A DNA stretch of 57,012 nucleotides from an uncultured Clostridia bacterium (lineage in GTDB: Bacteria > Bacillota > Clostridia > TANB77 > UBA1234). Below the pieces are notes generated by a model. It saw nothing but the letters and a program-made list of their open reading frames with translations. It searched no databases and was not told the origin of the DNA. The position numbers were made by a program, and so were the translations under genes. How positions within the stretch are numbered: the stretch's first letter is position 1; each line of letters opens with the position of its first letter. The stretch covers positions 1-57,012 of the forward strand of contig CALXZO010000010.1 of assembly GCA_944393265.1 (NCBI GenBank), written 5' to 3'. Positions 1 to 8,935 of the stretch are shown one piece after another.

Positions 1-125
1 TTTTAGTTTCTCTTGAAAAGCTTTCGATGTTCGCTTGGTTTCTCTTATTTCTCATTGTTTACTTTTCAATGTGCTTTTTGCCAGTTAAAATAAAAAATTA
101 TCTATAATTTTTTATTTTCTCTGAG
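1..125 (-). other. Probable rRNA operon leader (rRNA gene off the left edge)
   Basis: On the minus strand a transcript from the promoter at 133-162 would run through this stretch and out of the window. It has no ORF. It contains a boxA-like antitermination motif (GCACATTGAAAAG, at about 62-75), as found before 16S or 23S genes in Firmicutes. The rRNA identity is inferred, because no mature rRNA sequence is visible. Confidence 0.5.
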
Positions 126-132
126 CTCTTGT

Positions 133-162
133 ATTATACCAAAAACGTCATTAACTTGTCAA
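133..162 (-). promoter_or_regulatory. Near-consensus sigma-A promoter, rRNA type
   Basis: Minus strand: TTGACA (157-162), an 18 bp spacer and TATAAT (133-138), preceded by A/T tracts that resemble an UP element. This is the strongest promoter seen in the window and it reads out of the left edge. An 18-bp inverted repeat (ATAGTC...GACTAT, 218-235) lies about 55 bp upstream of the -35. Confidence 0.8.
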
Positions 163-341
163 CCATTTTTATTTAAAAATTCTTGCCAAATTTTTCGTGA
201 AATTTTTGTGAATTTCTATAGTCGACATTGACTATATTAACACGCTAAAATATAAATGTCAACAAAAAAATTCATATATTTTTTTCCTTTTTTTGTTTTT
301 CGGCAAAATGTTTATTTATCAGGCATTTGGCGTCACAATTT

Positions 342-569
342 TTATATCTCAACTAGTATTATGTCCTCCCCTATTCTCTTTATTTTATTCCAAGGTATTA
401 CAATATCATTTTTGTTTCCAACCGAAAAAAATTTGGTTGTACTTGGTACAATTATCGCCGTTATTTCTCCTGTTTCAAAATTTGCCTCTACATCCTGCAC
501 ATACCCAAGTCGCTTCCCATCACTTAAGTTGACAACTTCTTTTTGTTTAAACGTAAGCGCTCTTCCCAT
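342..569 (-). CDS. ylmC: YlmC/YmxH-family sporulation protein (PRC-barrel)
   Basis: A 75-residue single-domain protein with a PRC-barrel pattern: it opens with a strand like 'VVNLSDGKRLGYVQD', followed by 'GEITAIIVP' and 'IPWNKIKRIGEDIILV'. Proteins of this size and sequence are annotated as the YlmC/YmxH sporulation family and in Clostridia usually lie just downstream of sigG, as here with one gene in between. The start is supported by AAGGAGG seven bases upstream of the ATG. The molecular role is not known; PRC barrels generally mediate protein or RNA contacts. No frameshift or unusual codon was seen. Confidence 0.85.
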   Translation of the reverse strand: MGRALTFKQKEVVNLSDGKRLGYVQDVEANFETGEITAIIVPSTTKFFSVGNKNDIVIPWNKIKRIGEDIILVEI

Positions 570-644
570 AAAAAAACCTCCTTAACTATTCTTATACATT
601 ATATTAAGGAAGCTTTATTTTATGTTCGCTTTCTATAAATATTT

Positions 645-1391
645 TTATTTAATAATCTCTGCCACCTTCTTTGCATCCATTCCAGGAACCGCCATAATCA
701 TACTACCGTCTTCAATTTTACGATTCTTTCTAATGTATGATTTTATTCCGATACTACAATTTGAGCCAATTTCAACACCTGGCATAATATAACTTTCAGC
801 ACTAATTAAAGTATTGTTTCCTATCTTTATATTCCCTAAAATCAGCATATCTCCCTCAAATATGTGGCACGATATATTTGCATCACCACCAATAACAACA
901 TTATCGCCTAACTCTAGTAAATATGCATCATGCAATCCTCTGGTATTTATAAAAACGTTTTTTCCAAGTTTGCATCCTAAAATCTTATAAAACAACTTTC
1001 CCCATATGGTACCTGTCATAAATGGTAATGTTGTATTTAACAAGATTATATGCAATCCCGAATACACAAGCCATCTTGCAAATATACCAGAATCAGTTTT
1101 ATACTTTCCAGGTTTAAAACCAGTTGTTAAAATCCTTTCAATAACTCCAAATATCACAAGTGAACAAATGAAGTAAATATAAATCGCAATGCCAAAACAA
1201 ATTGCAATAAGCGCAATTTGCCCAACTTCATTCATGATGTTTAGCTTGATATTATCAATCATTGTATTCATAAATACAAATGAAGGTATTGCTGAACAAC
1301 CTATAATAACTCCATAGAATATGTATGTTGCAAGTGATATAATTCCGAACGTAATTGGATTGCTCATCAAAAATTTTATTAGTTTTTTCAT
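645..1391 (-). CDS. Membrane protein with C-terminal hexapeptide (left-handed beta-helix) domain
   Basis: The first ~100 residues contain about three hydrophobic segments. After residue ~130 come hexapeptide repeats of the left-handed beta-helix type ('LELGDNVVIGGDANIS', 'LGNIKIGNNTLIS', 'MPGVEIGSNCSIG'), ending near 'MAVPGMDAKKVAEI'. This combination resembles the C-terminal membrane-plus-hexapeptide part of large acyltransferase/NRPS-linked (Pls-like) proteins, so an acyl- or acetyl-transfer role at the membrane is possible but not shown. The start at 1391 was chosen because AAAAGGGGGA lies about 7 bases upstream; an in-frame ATG nine codons earlier has no such site. It lies between sigG and ylmC, but nothing ties it to sporulation. 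Confidence 0.65.
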   Translation of the reverse strand: MKKLIKFLMSNPITFGIISLATYIFYGVIIGCSAIPSFVFMNTMIDNIKLNIMNEVGQIALIAICFGIAIYIYFICSLVIFGVIERILTTGFKPGKYKTDSGIFARWLVYSGLHIILLNTTLPFMTGTIWGKLFYKILGCKLGKNVFINTRGLHDAYLLELGDNVVIGGDANISCHIFEGDMLILGNIKIGNNTLISAESYIMPGVEIGSNCSIGIKSYIRKNRKIEDGSMIMAVPGMDAKKVAEIIK

Positions 1392-1461
1392 CTTCGTTCC
1401 CCCTTTTGTATGCATCAATTATATTTCTTTTTTCTACTTTATTCAACTTTTTTGCAAAAGT

Positions 1462-1497
1462 GGCCACCTCTATCTAGCAATAAGATAAGAAGTGACC
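1462..1497 (-). terminator. Probable terminator after sigG
   Basis: Read on the minus strand, a stem formed by GGTCACTTCT-TATCT and AGATAGAGGTGGCC (with G-U pairs and one bulge) lies just after the sigG stop. The T-tract is short. Confidence 0.45.
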
Positions 1498-1516
1498 ATC
1501 TGTTTTTAACAAGCAA

Positions 1517-2287
1517 CTACAAATTTTTTTTCATGCGCAATAGTGCTGTCTTTTCCAGTCTTGATACTTGTGCTTGAGATATCCCTATTTCATCCGCAAC
1601 CTCCATCTGTGTCTTTCCATCAAAAAATCTTTTTCTTATAATCATCCTTTCTCTATCATTTAGCTTTTTAAGTCCTTCGTTTATCGCAATATCTTCAACC
1701 CAATTTTCGTCAATATTTTTTGTATCACTTACTTGATCCATAATAAACAAACTATCCCCGCCATCGTTATAAACAGGCTCGTAGAGCGAAACGGGTTCTT
1801 GAATTGCATCTAATGCATAAGAAATTTCTTCTTTTGTAATTCCAAGCTCTTTAGCAATTTCATCAATAGATGGTTCTTTATTCTCTTCAGCCATTTTTCG
1901 TTCTCTGACTTGTAATACTTTGTATGCAATATCTCTAAGCGACCTACTTACTCGAATAGCATTATTGTCTCTTAAATACCTTCTTATTTCACCGATAATC
2001 ATTGGTACTGCATAAGTTGAAAATAATACGTTTTGTGTTAAATCAAAATTATCTACGGCTTTAATTAATCCAATACAACCCACTTGAAATAAATCATCTA
2101 CATTTTCATTTCTGTTATTAAATCTTTTTATAACGCTCAAAACAAGTTTTAAGTTTCCGTTTATAAATGTTCTTCTTGCTTCCATATCTCCTTGTTTAAT
2201 TTTTATAAATAATTTTTCTTTTTCTTCATTGCTTAGTACAGGTAACTTGGAGGTATTCACGCCACATATTTCTACTTTTTTTATCAA
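1517..2287 (-). CDS. sigG: RNA polymerase sporulation sigma factor SigG
   Basis: Forespore-specific late sporulation sigma factor. The N-terminus carries the SigG hallmark 'KKVEICGVNTSKLPVL'. Sigma region 2 follows ('DDLFQVGCIGLIKAVDNFD', 'FSTYAVPMIIGEIRRYLRD'), then regions 3 and 4, ending with the helix-turn-helix 'TQMEVADEIGISQAQVSRLEK'. The start is a TTG at 2287: AAAGGAGG lies seven bases upstream, and the resulting protein begins exactly at the conserved MIKKVEICGVN, whereas the longer frame beginning at 2332 adds a non-conserved tail. It is third in the spoIIGA-sigE-sigG order typical of Clostridia and Bacilli. It probably has its own forespore promoter in the 160-bp gap after sigE, but I could not pick one convincingly. 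Confidence 0.97.
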   Translation of the reverse strand: MIKKVEICGVNTSKLPVLSNEEKEKLFIKIKQGDMEARRTFINGNLKLVLSVIKRFNNRNENVDDLFQVGCIGLIKAVDNFDLTQNVLFSTYAVPMIIGEIRRYLRDNNAIRVSRSLRDIAYKVLQVRERKMAEENKEPSIDEIAKELGITKEEISYALDAIQEPVSLYEPVYNDGGDSLFIMDQVSDTKNIDENWVEDIAINEGLKKLNDRERMIIRKRFFDGKTQMEVADEIGISQAQVSRLEKTALLRMKKNL

Positions 2288-2450
2288 ATAAAAACCTCCT
2301 TTGGAAAATAATCTTGTTTTAATTATTTCCAAAAAGACGATTCTTATACTTTACTCAAATAATAAATAGTTTATATTCAACTCTCTCATAATCGTTTTTT
2401 CATTATTATGCCTTAATTTTCATTTTATAATTTAAATAAAATTACTTCAA

Positions 2451-3182
2451 TTATATTTCACACTTCATTTCTTTTTTCATTCTTACTATAATTTTCTTTT
2501 CTAATCTTGATATGTATGATTGCGATATTCCAAGCATATCCGCGACTTCTTTTTGCGTCTTCTCTTCCCCATTCAAAAAACCAAATCTTAATTCCATGAT
2601 TATTCTTTCTCTCTTATTTAGTCTAGTTATTGCTTTCTTTACTAACTGATTATCAATATCTCTTTCTAATCGACTAAACACACTATCATCCTCCGTTCCT
2701 ATAATATCGGATAATAGTAGCTCATTTCCATCACCATCAGTATTTAGTGGCTCATCAATAGATACCTCGTTTCTAAGTCTACTAATTTTTCTTAAATGCA
2801 TCAGAATCTCATTTTCTATACATCTTGATGCATACGTCGCAAGCTTGATATTTTTTTCCACATTATATGTATTAATAGCTTTCACTAATCCTATCGTTCC
2901 TATCGAAATCAAATCTTCTAACCCCACATTCGTATTTTCAAACTTTTTCGCGATGTATACAACAAGCCTTAAATTTCTTTCCACAAGCACCTTCTTAACA
3001 TCTTCATCGTCATGGCCTAATTTAAGTATCAAATCGTTTTCCTCTTTTTGAGATAGCGGAGGTGGCAATGTGTCATTTCCGCCTATATAATAAAATGCTT
3101 TTGTTTCCTCTATTCCTATCATCAATAAAAATTTTGTCCAGAACATTTTTGCCTTTTCTTTAATTATAAATAAAATTTCCAT
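2451..3182 (-). CDS. sigE: Pro-sigma-E, mother-cell sporulation sigma factor
   Basis: Early mother-cell sigma factor made as an inactive precursor. The ~30-residue pro-region (hydrophobic, basic, ending '[16 protein letters not shown]') matches the SpoIIGA cleavage region of pro-SigE. Core sigma motifs follow ('[20 protein letters not shown]', '[19 protein letters not shown]'), and region 4 has '[20 protein letters not shown]'. The start is clear: AAGGAGGAGAG precedes the ATG. The first 23 bases overlap the end of spoIIGA, so the protease and its substrate are translationally coupled. Length (243) is normal for the family. Confidence 0.97.
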   Translation of the reverse strand: MEILFIIKEKAKMFWTKFLLMIGIEETKAFYYIGGNDTLPPPLSQKEENDLILKLGHDDEDVKKVLVERNLRLVVYIAKKFENTNVGLEDLISIGTIGLVKAINTYNVEKNIKLATYASRCIENEILMHLRKISRLRNEVSIDEPLNTDGDGNELLLSDIIGTEDDSVFSRLERDIDNQLVKKAITRLNKRERIIMELRFGFLNGEEKTQKEVADMLGISQSYISRLEKKIIVRMKKEMKCEI

Positions 3183-3960
3183 TACTCTCCTCCTTCTTTA
3201 CCACCGGCTTATTTTCCTCTAAAAATTTTAATCCCACCATTGCATCATAGCCGTCAAGTTCACTCTCTGCCGATATTACCACTCCATCCTTAAAGCCTGT
3301 CTTATCTCCATACTTAAAAACAATATTTTCTAATTTAACTCCTAAAGATTTGCCCTTGCTGTTGCCTAAGGATTTAAAAAAAATATTTCTATACTCTTTT
3401 TCTATTTGAGCGCTTAATATTCTTTGCATAATACTAGGTGTAACGACAATGACATTTTCGTCAAATTCAGAAACTAAATTATGCCCGGTATCTATAAAAG
3501 TTTTTAAATGTAATTTTTCATTTCCTAATCTAAATTCAAGATTCATCATATAATTTGCTAGCCTATATGATTTCATGTATTTCTTTATTAGATCCGATAT
3601 AATTATGTATATTGATACAAGAAAAATTAATCGTTTACCATATGAGCTATAAGCATAAAAACTAATTCCTGAAACACAAAATGTTACCATATAAAACGTT
3701 ATAAGAATCTTAAAGAATTCTTTCTGGCTTCTTATTTTATAACTTGTAAGAACTATTAGAATTGCAATTATTAATCTTCCATATGCAAGAAGCGGTGAAT
3801 AAAATAAAACACAAATTATTGAATACGTCACCCCTATCGCTGCTCCAATAAACATTTTCTTTATGTTTATTTTTATGCCTAATACTTTATATGAAAATAA
3901 AATCACTATAAAGTCTGCAACTAGCTCCTTTGCAAAAAGCACATCCAAGTAAATGGTCAT
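3160..3960 (-). CDS. spoIIGA: SpoIIGA, sigma-E processing peptidase
   Basis: Membrane-embedded aspartic protease that cuts the pro-peptide off SigE once engulfment signalling from the forespore begins. About five hydrophobic segments fill residues 1-150. The soluble C-terminal half contains the aspartyl-protease-like signature '[10 protein letters not shown]' with the catalytic Asp-Thr-Gly. The start at 3960 gives the family-typical '[17 protein letters not shown]' and has GTGAGGTG upstream; the frame is open a further 21 codons without support. It directly precedes and overlaps sigE. Confidence 0.93.
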   Translation of the reverse strand: MTIYLDVLFAKELVADFIVILFSYKVLGIKINIKKMFIGAAIGVTYSIICVLFYSPLLAYGRLIIAILIVLTSYKIRSQKEFFKILITFYMVTFCVSGISFYAYSSYGKRLIFLVSIYIIISDLIKKYMKSYRLANYMMNLEFRLGNEKLHLKTFIDTGHNLVSEFDENVIVVTPSIMQRILSAQIEKEYRNIFFKSLGNSKGKSLGVKLENIVFKYGDKTGFKDGVVISAESELDGYDAMVGLKFLEENKPVVKKEESNGNFIYN

Positions 3961-4087
3961 ATACACCTCACATGCTCTACATTCTAATCTAATTAATATA
4001 AAAATAGTGTCAAAGAATGACAAGCATAAAAAAAATATATCTCCATAATGTGATATATTTTTCTAATTTATAGAATAAAAATTATTA

Positions 4088-4209
4088 TCTAAAAATCAAA
4101 GATTTTTAGATTTCATATGTTTCCACGCTCTACTTCAAATGTGAGTTTTTGTTGTTTCATGCAAAAATTTTTGGCAACATAATATGTTGATTCTTTGTGA
4201 AATATAAAA
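4088..4209 (-). repeat. Dispersed intergenic repeat, copy A
   Basis: Copy in minus orientation. Shared landmarks in order are TTTATATTTCAC, AACATATTATGTTGCC, GCATGAAACAACAAAAA, and a terminal hairpin AAAAATCTTTGATTTTT. It begins right after the terminator of the MscS gene. Other copies: 48473-48571, 52151-52252, 54608-54750 and 56874-57012. Confidence 0.65.
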
Positions 4210-4249
4210 GGGGGAACTTCGTAAAACGTAGTTTTTACGAAATTACCCC
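4210..4249 (-). terminator. Terminator after the MscS-type gene
   Basis: On the minus strand the stem pairs GGGG..TTCGTAAAA with TTTTACGAA..CCCC and is followed by TTTTAT. It begins 18 bases after the stop codon. Confidence 0.75.
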
Positions 4250-4267
4250 ATCTCCACTTGTATTTTG

Positions 4268-5077
4268 CTATCCATGATATAAGTGTACATCTAATTGATT
4301 ATGCGGAATTTTTATATTATTTCTGTCAAAGTCCTCTTTTATACCATTTAATAGGTCATAATATACATCCCAATAATCATCACTATTTACCCAAACCATT
4401 GCTTTATATTCTATTACACTTTCTTTATATGCTGTTGCTTTAACAAATATGTCTTCGTTTTTCAAAATCTTAGGATGATTGTCAATAGCAGCTTTCATAA
4501 TCTCTTTTACTTTCTTATCATCAACAGAATAGTCTAGACCAAACGAAACATCTACTCTTCTTTTTGACTGTTCTGAATAATTTACAATCACAGCATCAAC
4601 AACTTGTCTATTCGGAATATGTATTATTTTATTATCTGGCGTCGTCAAAATAGTATGTGTAAAATTAATATCTTTGACCGTTCCGGATGTATTAGCAGCT
4701 TCAATGAAGTCACCAGCCTTAAAAGGATGCGTTGCAAGTATAGTTGCTCCGCTTGCTAAGTTTGCAAGCGTATCTTGAACAGCTAGCGAAGCAGCAAGTC
4801 CAACTACGCTAAATGTAGCTAAAAGTGAGGTTACTGGAATTTCAAGCATATCCGCAACTATTAGTATAGTTAAAAAATATAAAATCGCCTTAATTGTATT
4901 TTCAATAAATGTATGCAGACTACGTTCAATTTTGGATTTTTTTATTGCTCTTGATACAACCTTCATTATACCCTTTATTAAAATAAGGCAAACCAGTAGT
5001 ACTATTAGAACAGGCAATAATCCCTTAGCAAAATCCACAAAACCTAACTTCGAAATTTGATTAATTATTTCTTCCAT
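4268..5077 (-). CDS. Small-conductance mechanosensitive channel (MscS family)
   Basis: 269 residues. Two or three N-terminal membrane segments (about 15-35, 60-80 and 85-105) are followed by the MscS pore/beta-domain signature 'LLATFSVVGLAASLAVQDTLANLASG' and the conserved 'HPFKAGDFIE'. A soluble alpha/beta C-terminal domain ends near 'IPHNQLDVHLYHG'. Such channels open on hypo-osmotic shock. The gene sits between the division cluster and spoIIGA, where many Clostridia have these genes adjacent, so it looks like an insertion into that order. It carries its own terminator. Confidence 0.92.
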   Translation of the reverse strand: MEEIINQISKLGFVDFAKGLLPVLIVLLVCLILIKGIMKVVSRAIKKSKIERSLHTFIENTIKAILYFLTILIVADMLEIPVTSLLATFSVVGLAASLAVQDTLANLASGATILATHPFKAGDFIEAANTSGTVKDINFTHTILTTPDNKIIHIPNRQVVDAVIVNYSEQSKRRVDVSFGLDYSVDDKKVKEIMKAAIDNHPKILKNEDIFVKATAYKESVIEYKAMVWVNSDDYWDVYYDLLNGIKEDFDRNNIKIPHNQLDVHLYHG

Positions 5078-5133
5078 TTTTCCCTCCCATTTATTAGTTA
5101 ATATACATACAAGATAATTTTAGCATATTCCAA

Positions 5134-5168
5134 GCAAAAAACAAGTGAGAGACTATGTTGCCTCCCAC
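5134..5168 (-). terminator. Terminator after ftsZ
   Basis: Minus strand: GTGGGAG, a ten-base loop, CTCTCAC (one G-U pair), then TTGTTTTTT. It lies 9 bases beyond the ftsZ stop. Confidence 0.75.
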
Positions 5169-5176
5169 ATTATTTT

Positions 5177-6295
5177 TTAATTAAGACTATTTGGATCAAT
5201 TATTCTTTTTTTTCTTAAAAAGGCTGGTACATCTAAATCATTTGGATTTCCACTTGAAGACTTAATTTCTGAACTGCTACTTTTTTCAAAAACTGATTTA
5301 TCTAATAGTCTATCAACAGCTACTGCCGATAGCGGAACTCTATCTTTATCAAACCCTGTAGCTATAACTGTAACCGACATCTCATCTCCCATGTTTTCAT
5401 CTATAACAGCACCAAATATGATGTTTGCATCTGCATCTATACTTTTTTGAACAAGCTCAGCAGCTGTATTTACTTCAAACATTCCTAAGTCTGGGCCAGC
5501 CGTAATATTAAGCAATACCCCTCGTGCTCCTTCTATTGATGACTCTAACAACGGACTGTTTATGGCTAACTTAGCTGCTTCCTCAGCTCTATTTTCACCA
5601 GAAGCTCTACCTATTCCCATATGAGCCATTCCAGTGTCACACATAATTGTTTTAACATCTGCAAAATCCAAATTTATCAATCCTGGTATAGCAATCAAAT
5701 CAGAGATTCCTTGAACTCCTTGGCGTAGAACTTCATCTGACATTATAAAACCATCTATAAGGGAAGTTTTTCTATCAACAACCTGCGCTAATCTATCGTT
5801 TGGTATAACAACTAATGTATCAACTTTTTCTCTTAAGCTTGCAATGCCTCTCTCTGCATTTTGCATTCTTTTCTTTCCTTCATAAAAGAAAGGTTTTGTC
5901 ACAACTGCAACTGTAAGTATGCCTAGCTCCTTTGCAATCTGAGCAACAACCGGCGCTGCACCTGTTCCAGTTCCACCGCCCATTCCTGCTGTTACAAATA
6001 CCATATCGGCACCTTTAAGTGCATTTGCTATTTCCTCTTTCGTTTCTTCAGCTGCTTTTTCTCCAACTAAAGGATCACCACCAGCTCCTAAACATTTTGT
6101 CAATTTTTCACCTATTTGTATTTTCGTAGGTGCTTTTGACAATTGCAATATTTGCTTATCTGTATTGGCTGCAATAAATTCAACGCCTGTAACCTTAGCA
6201 TCTATCATCCTGTTTACCGCATTATTTCCTGCACCTCCAACACCAATAACTTTTATTTTCGCCATTCCATCATAATTTGTTTCTTGTTCGTACAC
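5177..6295 (-). CDS. ftsZ: Cell division GTPase FtsZ
   Basis: Tubulin-like GTPase that builds the Z-ring. The GTP-binding '[10 protein letters not shown]' signature loop is present, as are '[17 protein letters not shown]' at the N-terminus and the T7 region '[14 protein letters not shown]'. The C-terminal peptide '[12 protein letters not shown]', which binds FtsA and SepF, is intact. Length 372 is normal. It is preceded by ftsA (55-bp gap) and followed by a terminator, so it closes the division operon. Confidence 0.98.
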   Translation of the reverse strand: MYEQETNYDGMAKIKVIGVGGAGNNAVNRMIDAKVTGVEFIAANTDKQILQLSKAPTKIQIGEKLTKCLGAGGDPLVGEKAAEETKEEIANALKGADMVFVTAGMGGGTGTGAAPVVAQIAKELGILTVAVVTKPFFYEGKKRMQNAERGIASLREKVDTLVVIPNDRLAQVVDRKTSLIDGFIMSDEVLRQGVQGISDLIAIPGLINLDFADVKTIMCDTGMAHMGIGRASGENRAEEAAKLAINSPLLESSIEGARGVLLNITAGPDLGMFEVNTAAELVQKSIDADANIIFGAVIDENMGDEMSVTVIATGFDKDRVPLSAVAVDRLLDKSVFEKSSSSEIKSSSGNPNDLDVPAFLRKKRIIDPNSLN

Positions 6296-6350
6296 TCTAA
6301 ACTCCCCCTACTTTCCTAAAATATTTCAAATTTGCTTCATAATATTTGCA

Positions 6351-7598
6351 CTATTTTTTTAATTTATTTGGCCTTGAACCTAATAAACTTTTAAAAGATT
6401 GAACAACATTCTCAAAAAAAGACTGTTCCGTGTCTTCTTGAATTTTGCTTCCTATATTTTTGGAATGTTTTATGTTTGAAACGTACTTCACTATTCCATA
6501 TGCTCCAACACATTCTGGTTTTATCAAATTTGCTGTTTTTGAATTTCCAAATCTTACTGGAGTTTTTAAAATTTCTTCTGCTGTTTTCTCGCTTTTATTA
6601 ATCGAGTTTATTCCTTGTCCCGCAATAACGCATGAATTAATAGCATTATTCAAAGAATTCTCTCCTATACGTTCTTTTATAATTGTAAACATCTCTTCAA
6701 CTCTTGCTTCTATAATTTCTACAAGCTCAGACGTCTTTATTGTTTTCGATTTTTCATTACCCGTATATGTTGAAAGCGTTATACTGTAATCATTGTCTAT
6801 GTATGAAACTTTAGATAACCCATATTGCTTTTTCAGCTTGTCCGCTTCTTGATATGATATTTCTAAACCTATAGATATATCATTCGTTATAGTATCTCCG
6901 CCTATAGGAATCGAATCTGTATACAACATGCTATTATCTTTAAACACAGTAATGTCTATATTTCCAGCACCAATATCTAAAAGCAAAACACCATTTGCCT
7001 TTTCCTCTTCTGTTAGTACTATGTCTCTCATTGCATATCCATTTACTACTATTCCATCTATTTGTAATCCAGCTTTTTGCATCGCGATGCCAATATTTTT
7101 CACTGCATTTTTATCTGCAATTATAACATCTAATTCTGCTTCTAAAAAATCCGAAAAAATACCAATCGGATCATCTGTAACTCTCGATTCTGTAATAAAC
7201 TTTGACGGAACAATATCAATTATTTGCTGTCCCTCTGCTAACTGTATCTTTCCGACATTTCTTATTATTGTGTCGATATCTTTTTGCGAAACTCCGGCAT
7301 ACTTATCTTCTAATTTTACACTATACTTTGTCTTAAAAATTGAAACATACATTCCAACTATATTAACATAGGCCGATTTTATTATAAAGTCTTGCGTTGC
7401 TTCTATATCACTTACTGCAAATCGTATTGCCCTTGCCACGGCATCCGGACTTACAATCCTTCCTTTCTTCACCCCTTCACAAGCCACACTCGATGAATCC
7501 AAAATTTCAACTTGATTAAACTTATTTATTTGTCCAAAACAACAACACACTTTAGAGGTGCCTATGTCTATTCCAACAATCATATCCCCAATTGCCAA
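6351..7598 (-). CDS. ftsA: Cell division protein FtsA
   Basis: Actin-like ATPase that tethers FtsZ to the membrane. Actin-fold motifs are 'IVGIDIGTSKVCCC' (phosphate 1), 'GVLLLDIGAGNIDITVF' (phosphate 2) and 'SCVIAGQGINSI' (adenosine loop). The C-terminus ends in an amphipathic basic stretch ('FFENVVQSFKSLLGSRPNKLKK') that serves as the membrane anchor. The start is uncertain. TTG at 7598 has AGGGGGTG about 9 bases upstream and is preferred; ATG at 7583 has only a too-close GGGG. It has a promoter candidate and an unusual tandem repeat directly upstream. Confidence 0.95.
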   Translation of the reverse strand: MAIGDMIVGIDIGTSKVCCCFGQINKFNQVEILDSSSVACEGVKKGRIVSPDAVARAIRFAVSDIEATQDFIIKSAYVNIVGMYVSIFKTKYSVKLEDKYAGVSQKDIDTIIRNVGKIQLAEGQQIIDIVPSKFITESRVTDDPIGIFSDFLEAELDVIIADKNAVKNIGIAMQKAGLQIDGIVVNGYAMRDIVLTEEEKANGVLLLDIGAGNIDITVFKDNSMLYTDSIPIGGDTITNDISIGLEISYQEADKLKKQYGLSKVSYIDNDYSITLSTYTGNEKSKTIKTSELVEIIEARVEEMFTIIKERIGENSLNNAINSCVIAGQGINSINKSEKTAEEILKTPVRFGNSKTANLIKPECVGAYGIVKYVSNIKHSKNIGSKIQEDTEQSFFENVVQSFKSLLGSRPNKLKK

Positions 7599-7630
7599 AC
7601 ACCACACCCCCTAATTAAATTTAGCACTTT

Positions 7631-7659
7631 AAGAATATTATATTATACTAAAAAAGTCA
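7631..7659 (-). promoter_or_regulatory. Candidate sigma-A promoter for ftsA-ftsZ
   Basis: Minus strand: TTGACT (7654-7659), a 17 bp spacer and TATTCT (7631-7636), ending about 32 bases before the chosen ftsA start. The four 11-bp repeats at 7668-7711 sit immediately upstream of the -35. Confidence 0.45.
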
Positions 7660-7667
7660 ATAAAATT

Positions 7668-7711
7668 ATTACAAAAATATTACAAAAATATTGCAGAAAT
7701 ATTGCAGAAAT
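7668..7711. repeat. Four tandem 11-bp repeats upstream of ftsA
   Basis: Two copies of TTACAAAAATA are followed by two copies of TTGCAGAAATA and a partial fifth (TTACGTG). The period of 11 bp is close to one helical turn, so the copies would present the same DNA face. Placement just upstream of a -35 suggests an activator site or UP-like element; this is inference. Confidence 0.7.
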
Positions 7712-7792
7712 ATTACGTGATTTTTTCTAGCGTATTATGTCTATCTCATATTAATTGTCACCATAAATTTATATCATATTTACAAACATAAA

Positions 7793-8158
7793 TCATTTAT
7801 TCTTATTATTTTTTGGTCTTGTTACCTCTTCAATAAATATCCTCCTAAGGACTGATAAATTATTAAAAATCCTATATACAAAAACAAATATTGCTGCCAA
7901 ATATATGTCAACATCTAGGCTTTCTCCTATTATCGTAAAAGTTATTGCTATAATTGCATTTAGGAAGAATCCAGATATAAACACATTTATATTAAACTTC
8001 TCTTGTACTTTTGCAACTAATGCTCCAATGATACTATCAAATATTGCCATTATCGCAATCGCTAAATATTTTGAATACTCATATGGAATCGTCGGTGCAT
8101 ATAATCCAATAATGCAACCTGCTCCAGCACAAATCGCCCCCATAAGTAATGTTGTCAT
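7793..8158 (-). CDS. sbp: Small basic membrane protein Sbp (DUF1290)
   Basis: 121 residues, mostly hydrophobic with about four membrane segments. The opening 'GLYAPTIPYEYSKYLAIAIMAIFDSIIGALVA' is typical of the small basic protein conserved upstream of ftsA or ftsZ in Firmicutes. Its role is not established, though it is consistently linked to division operons. The start ATG overlaps the stop of the DUF881 gene by one base, so the two are translationally coupled. Confidence 0.9.
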   Translation of the reverse strand: MTTLLMGAICAGAGCIIGLYAPTIPYEYSKYLAIAIMAIFDSIIGALVAKVQEKFNINVFISGFFLNAIIAITFTIIGESLDVDIYLAAIFVFVYRIFNNLSVLRRIFIEEVTRPKNNKNK

Positions 8159-8919
8159 TATTCATTCACCTCCTGAACAGGAGAAGCATATTGATAAGTA
8201 ATCACCTTATCATACGCCGGTATTATAATCTCTTCATGTTTTTCAATAGTAACATCTATCTTAGCTAATTTTATTTGCGAAATCACGCCACCCCTAAGAT
8301 TAAGTGCACTTTCCATCGTGCTAGGCTCTCCAATTGCTGATATAGTAAACGGAGCAGAAAGATTAACCCCATTAATCTGTATAAGTGGTCCTACACATCT
8401 TATTGCTGTATTCGAAATAATTCTTTGTCCGTTTACACTTATCGCTTCAGCTCCAGCTGCACGAAGCTCATTTATAACCGACATTATATCTGTATCATGT
8501 ATAATATAAACGTTACTATCATACACACCATTTTGTTCCCAAATATCTTCAATTGCTTTAGTATCATCAAGTTTAACCGTAATTCCTCTTCCTTTAACAG
8601 CTGAAAGCCCCGCTATAACATTAGCCGTAGCAAGTTCCTCATTAACTAATGCAATTTTATCGTCATTCGTTGCAAACTCGTTTCTATACTCTTCAATTCT
8701 AAGATTCAACTCATTTATTCGTTCGGAAGCAACCTCATACATTTCCTTCCATTGATTAACTTCATCTCTTAATTCATCTTCTGTTCTAAGTCTTAATATG
8801 TCTGACTCACTTTTATTGATTGTCCTGACTTGCACAGTTACAAAAAAAGCAATCAAAAAACAAATCAAGCAAAGAATAACTTGCGTACTATTTAGTTTTT
8901 TCATTTCATTCTTACTCAT
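8158..8919 (-). CDS. DUF881 family protein (YlxW/YlxX-like), division-operon protein
   Basis: 253 residues: an N-terminal membrane anchor (about 13-28), a heptad-rich coiled coil (about 38-80) and the DUF881 domain with 'VKGRGITVKLDD', 'LRAAGAEAISVNGQRI' and 'ALNLRGGVISQIKLAKIDVTI'. The family is extracytoplasmic and conserved between ftsQ and ftsA in Clostridia; its function is unknown. A good ribosome-binding site precedes the ATG at 8919. It is followed by sbp with a one-base overlap. Confidence 0.88.
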   Translation of the reverse strand: MSKNEMKKLNSTQVILCLICFLIAFFVTVQVRTINKSESDILRLRTEDELRDEVNQWKEMYEVASERINELNLRIEEYRNEFATNDDKIALVNEELATANVIAGLSAVKGRGITVKLDDTKAIEDIWEQNGVYDSNVYIIHDTDIMSVINELRAAGAEAISVNGQRIISNTAIRCVGPLIQINGVNLSAPFTISAIGEPSTMESALNLRGGVISQIKLAKIDVTIEKHEEIIIPAYDKVITYQYASPVQEVNE

Positions 8920-8935
8920 TTTATATTCCTCCCAT

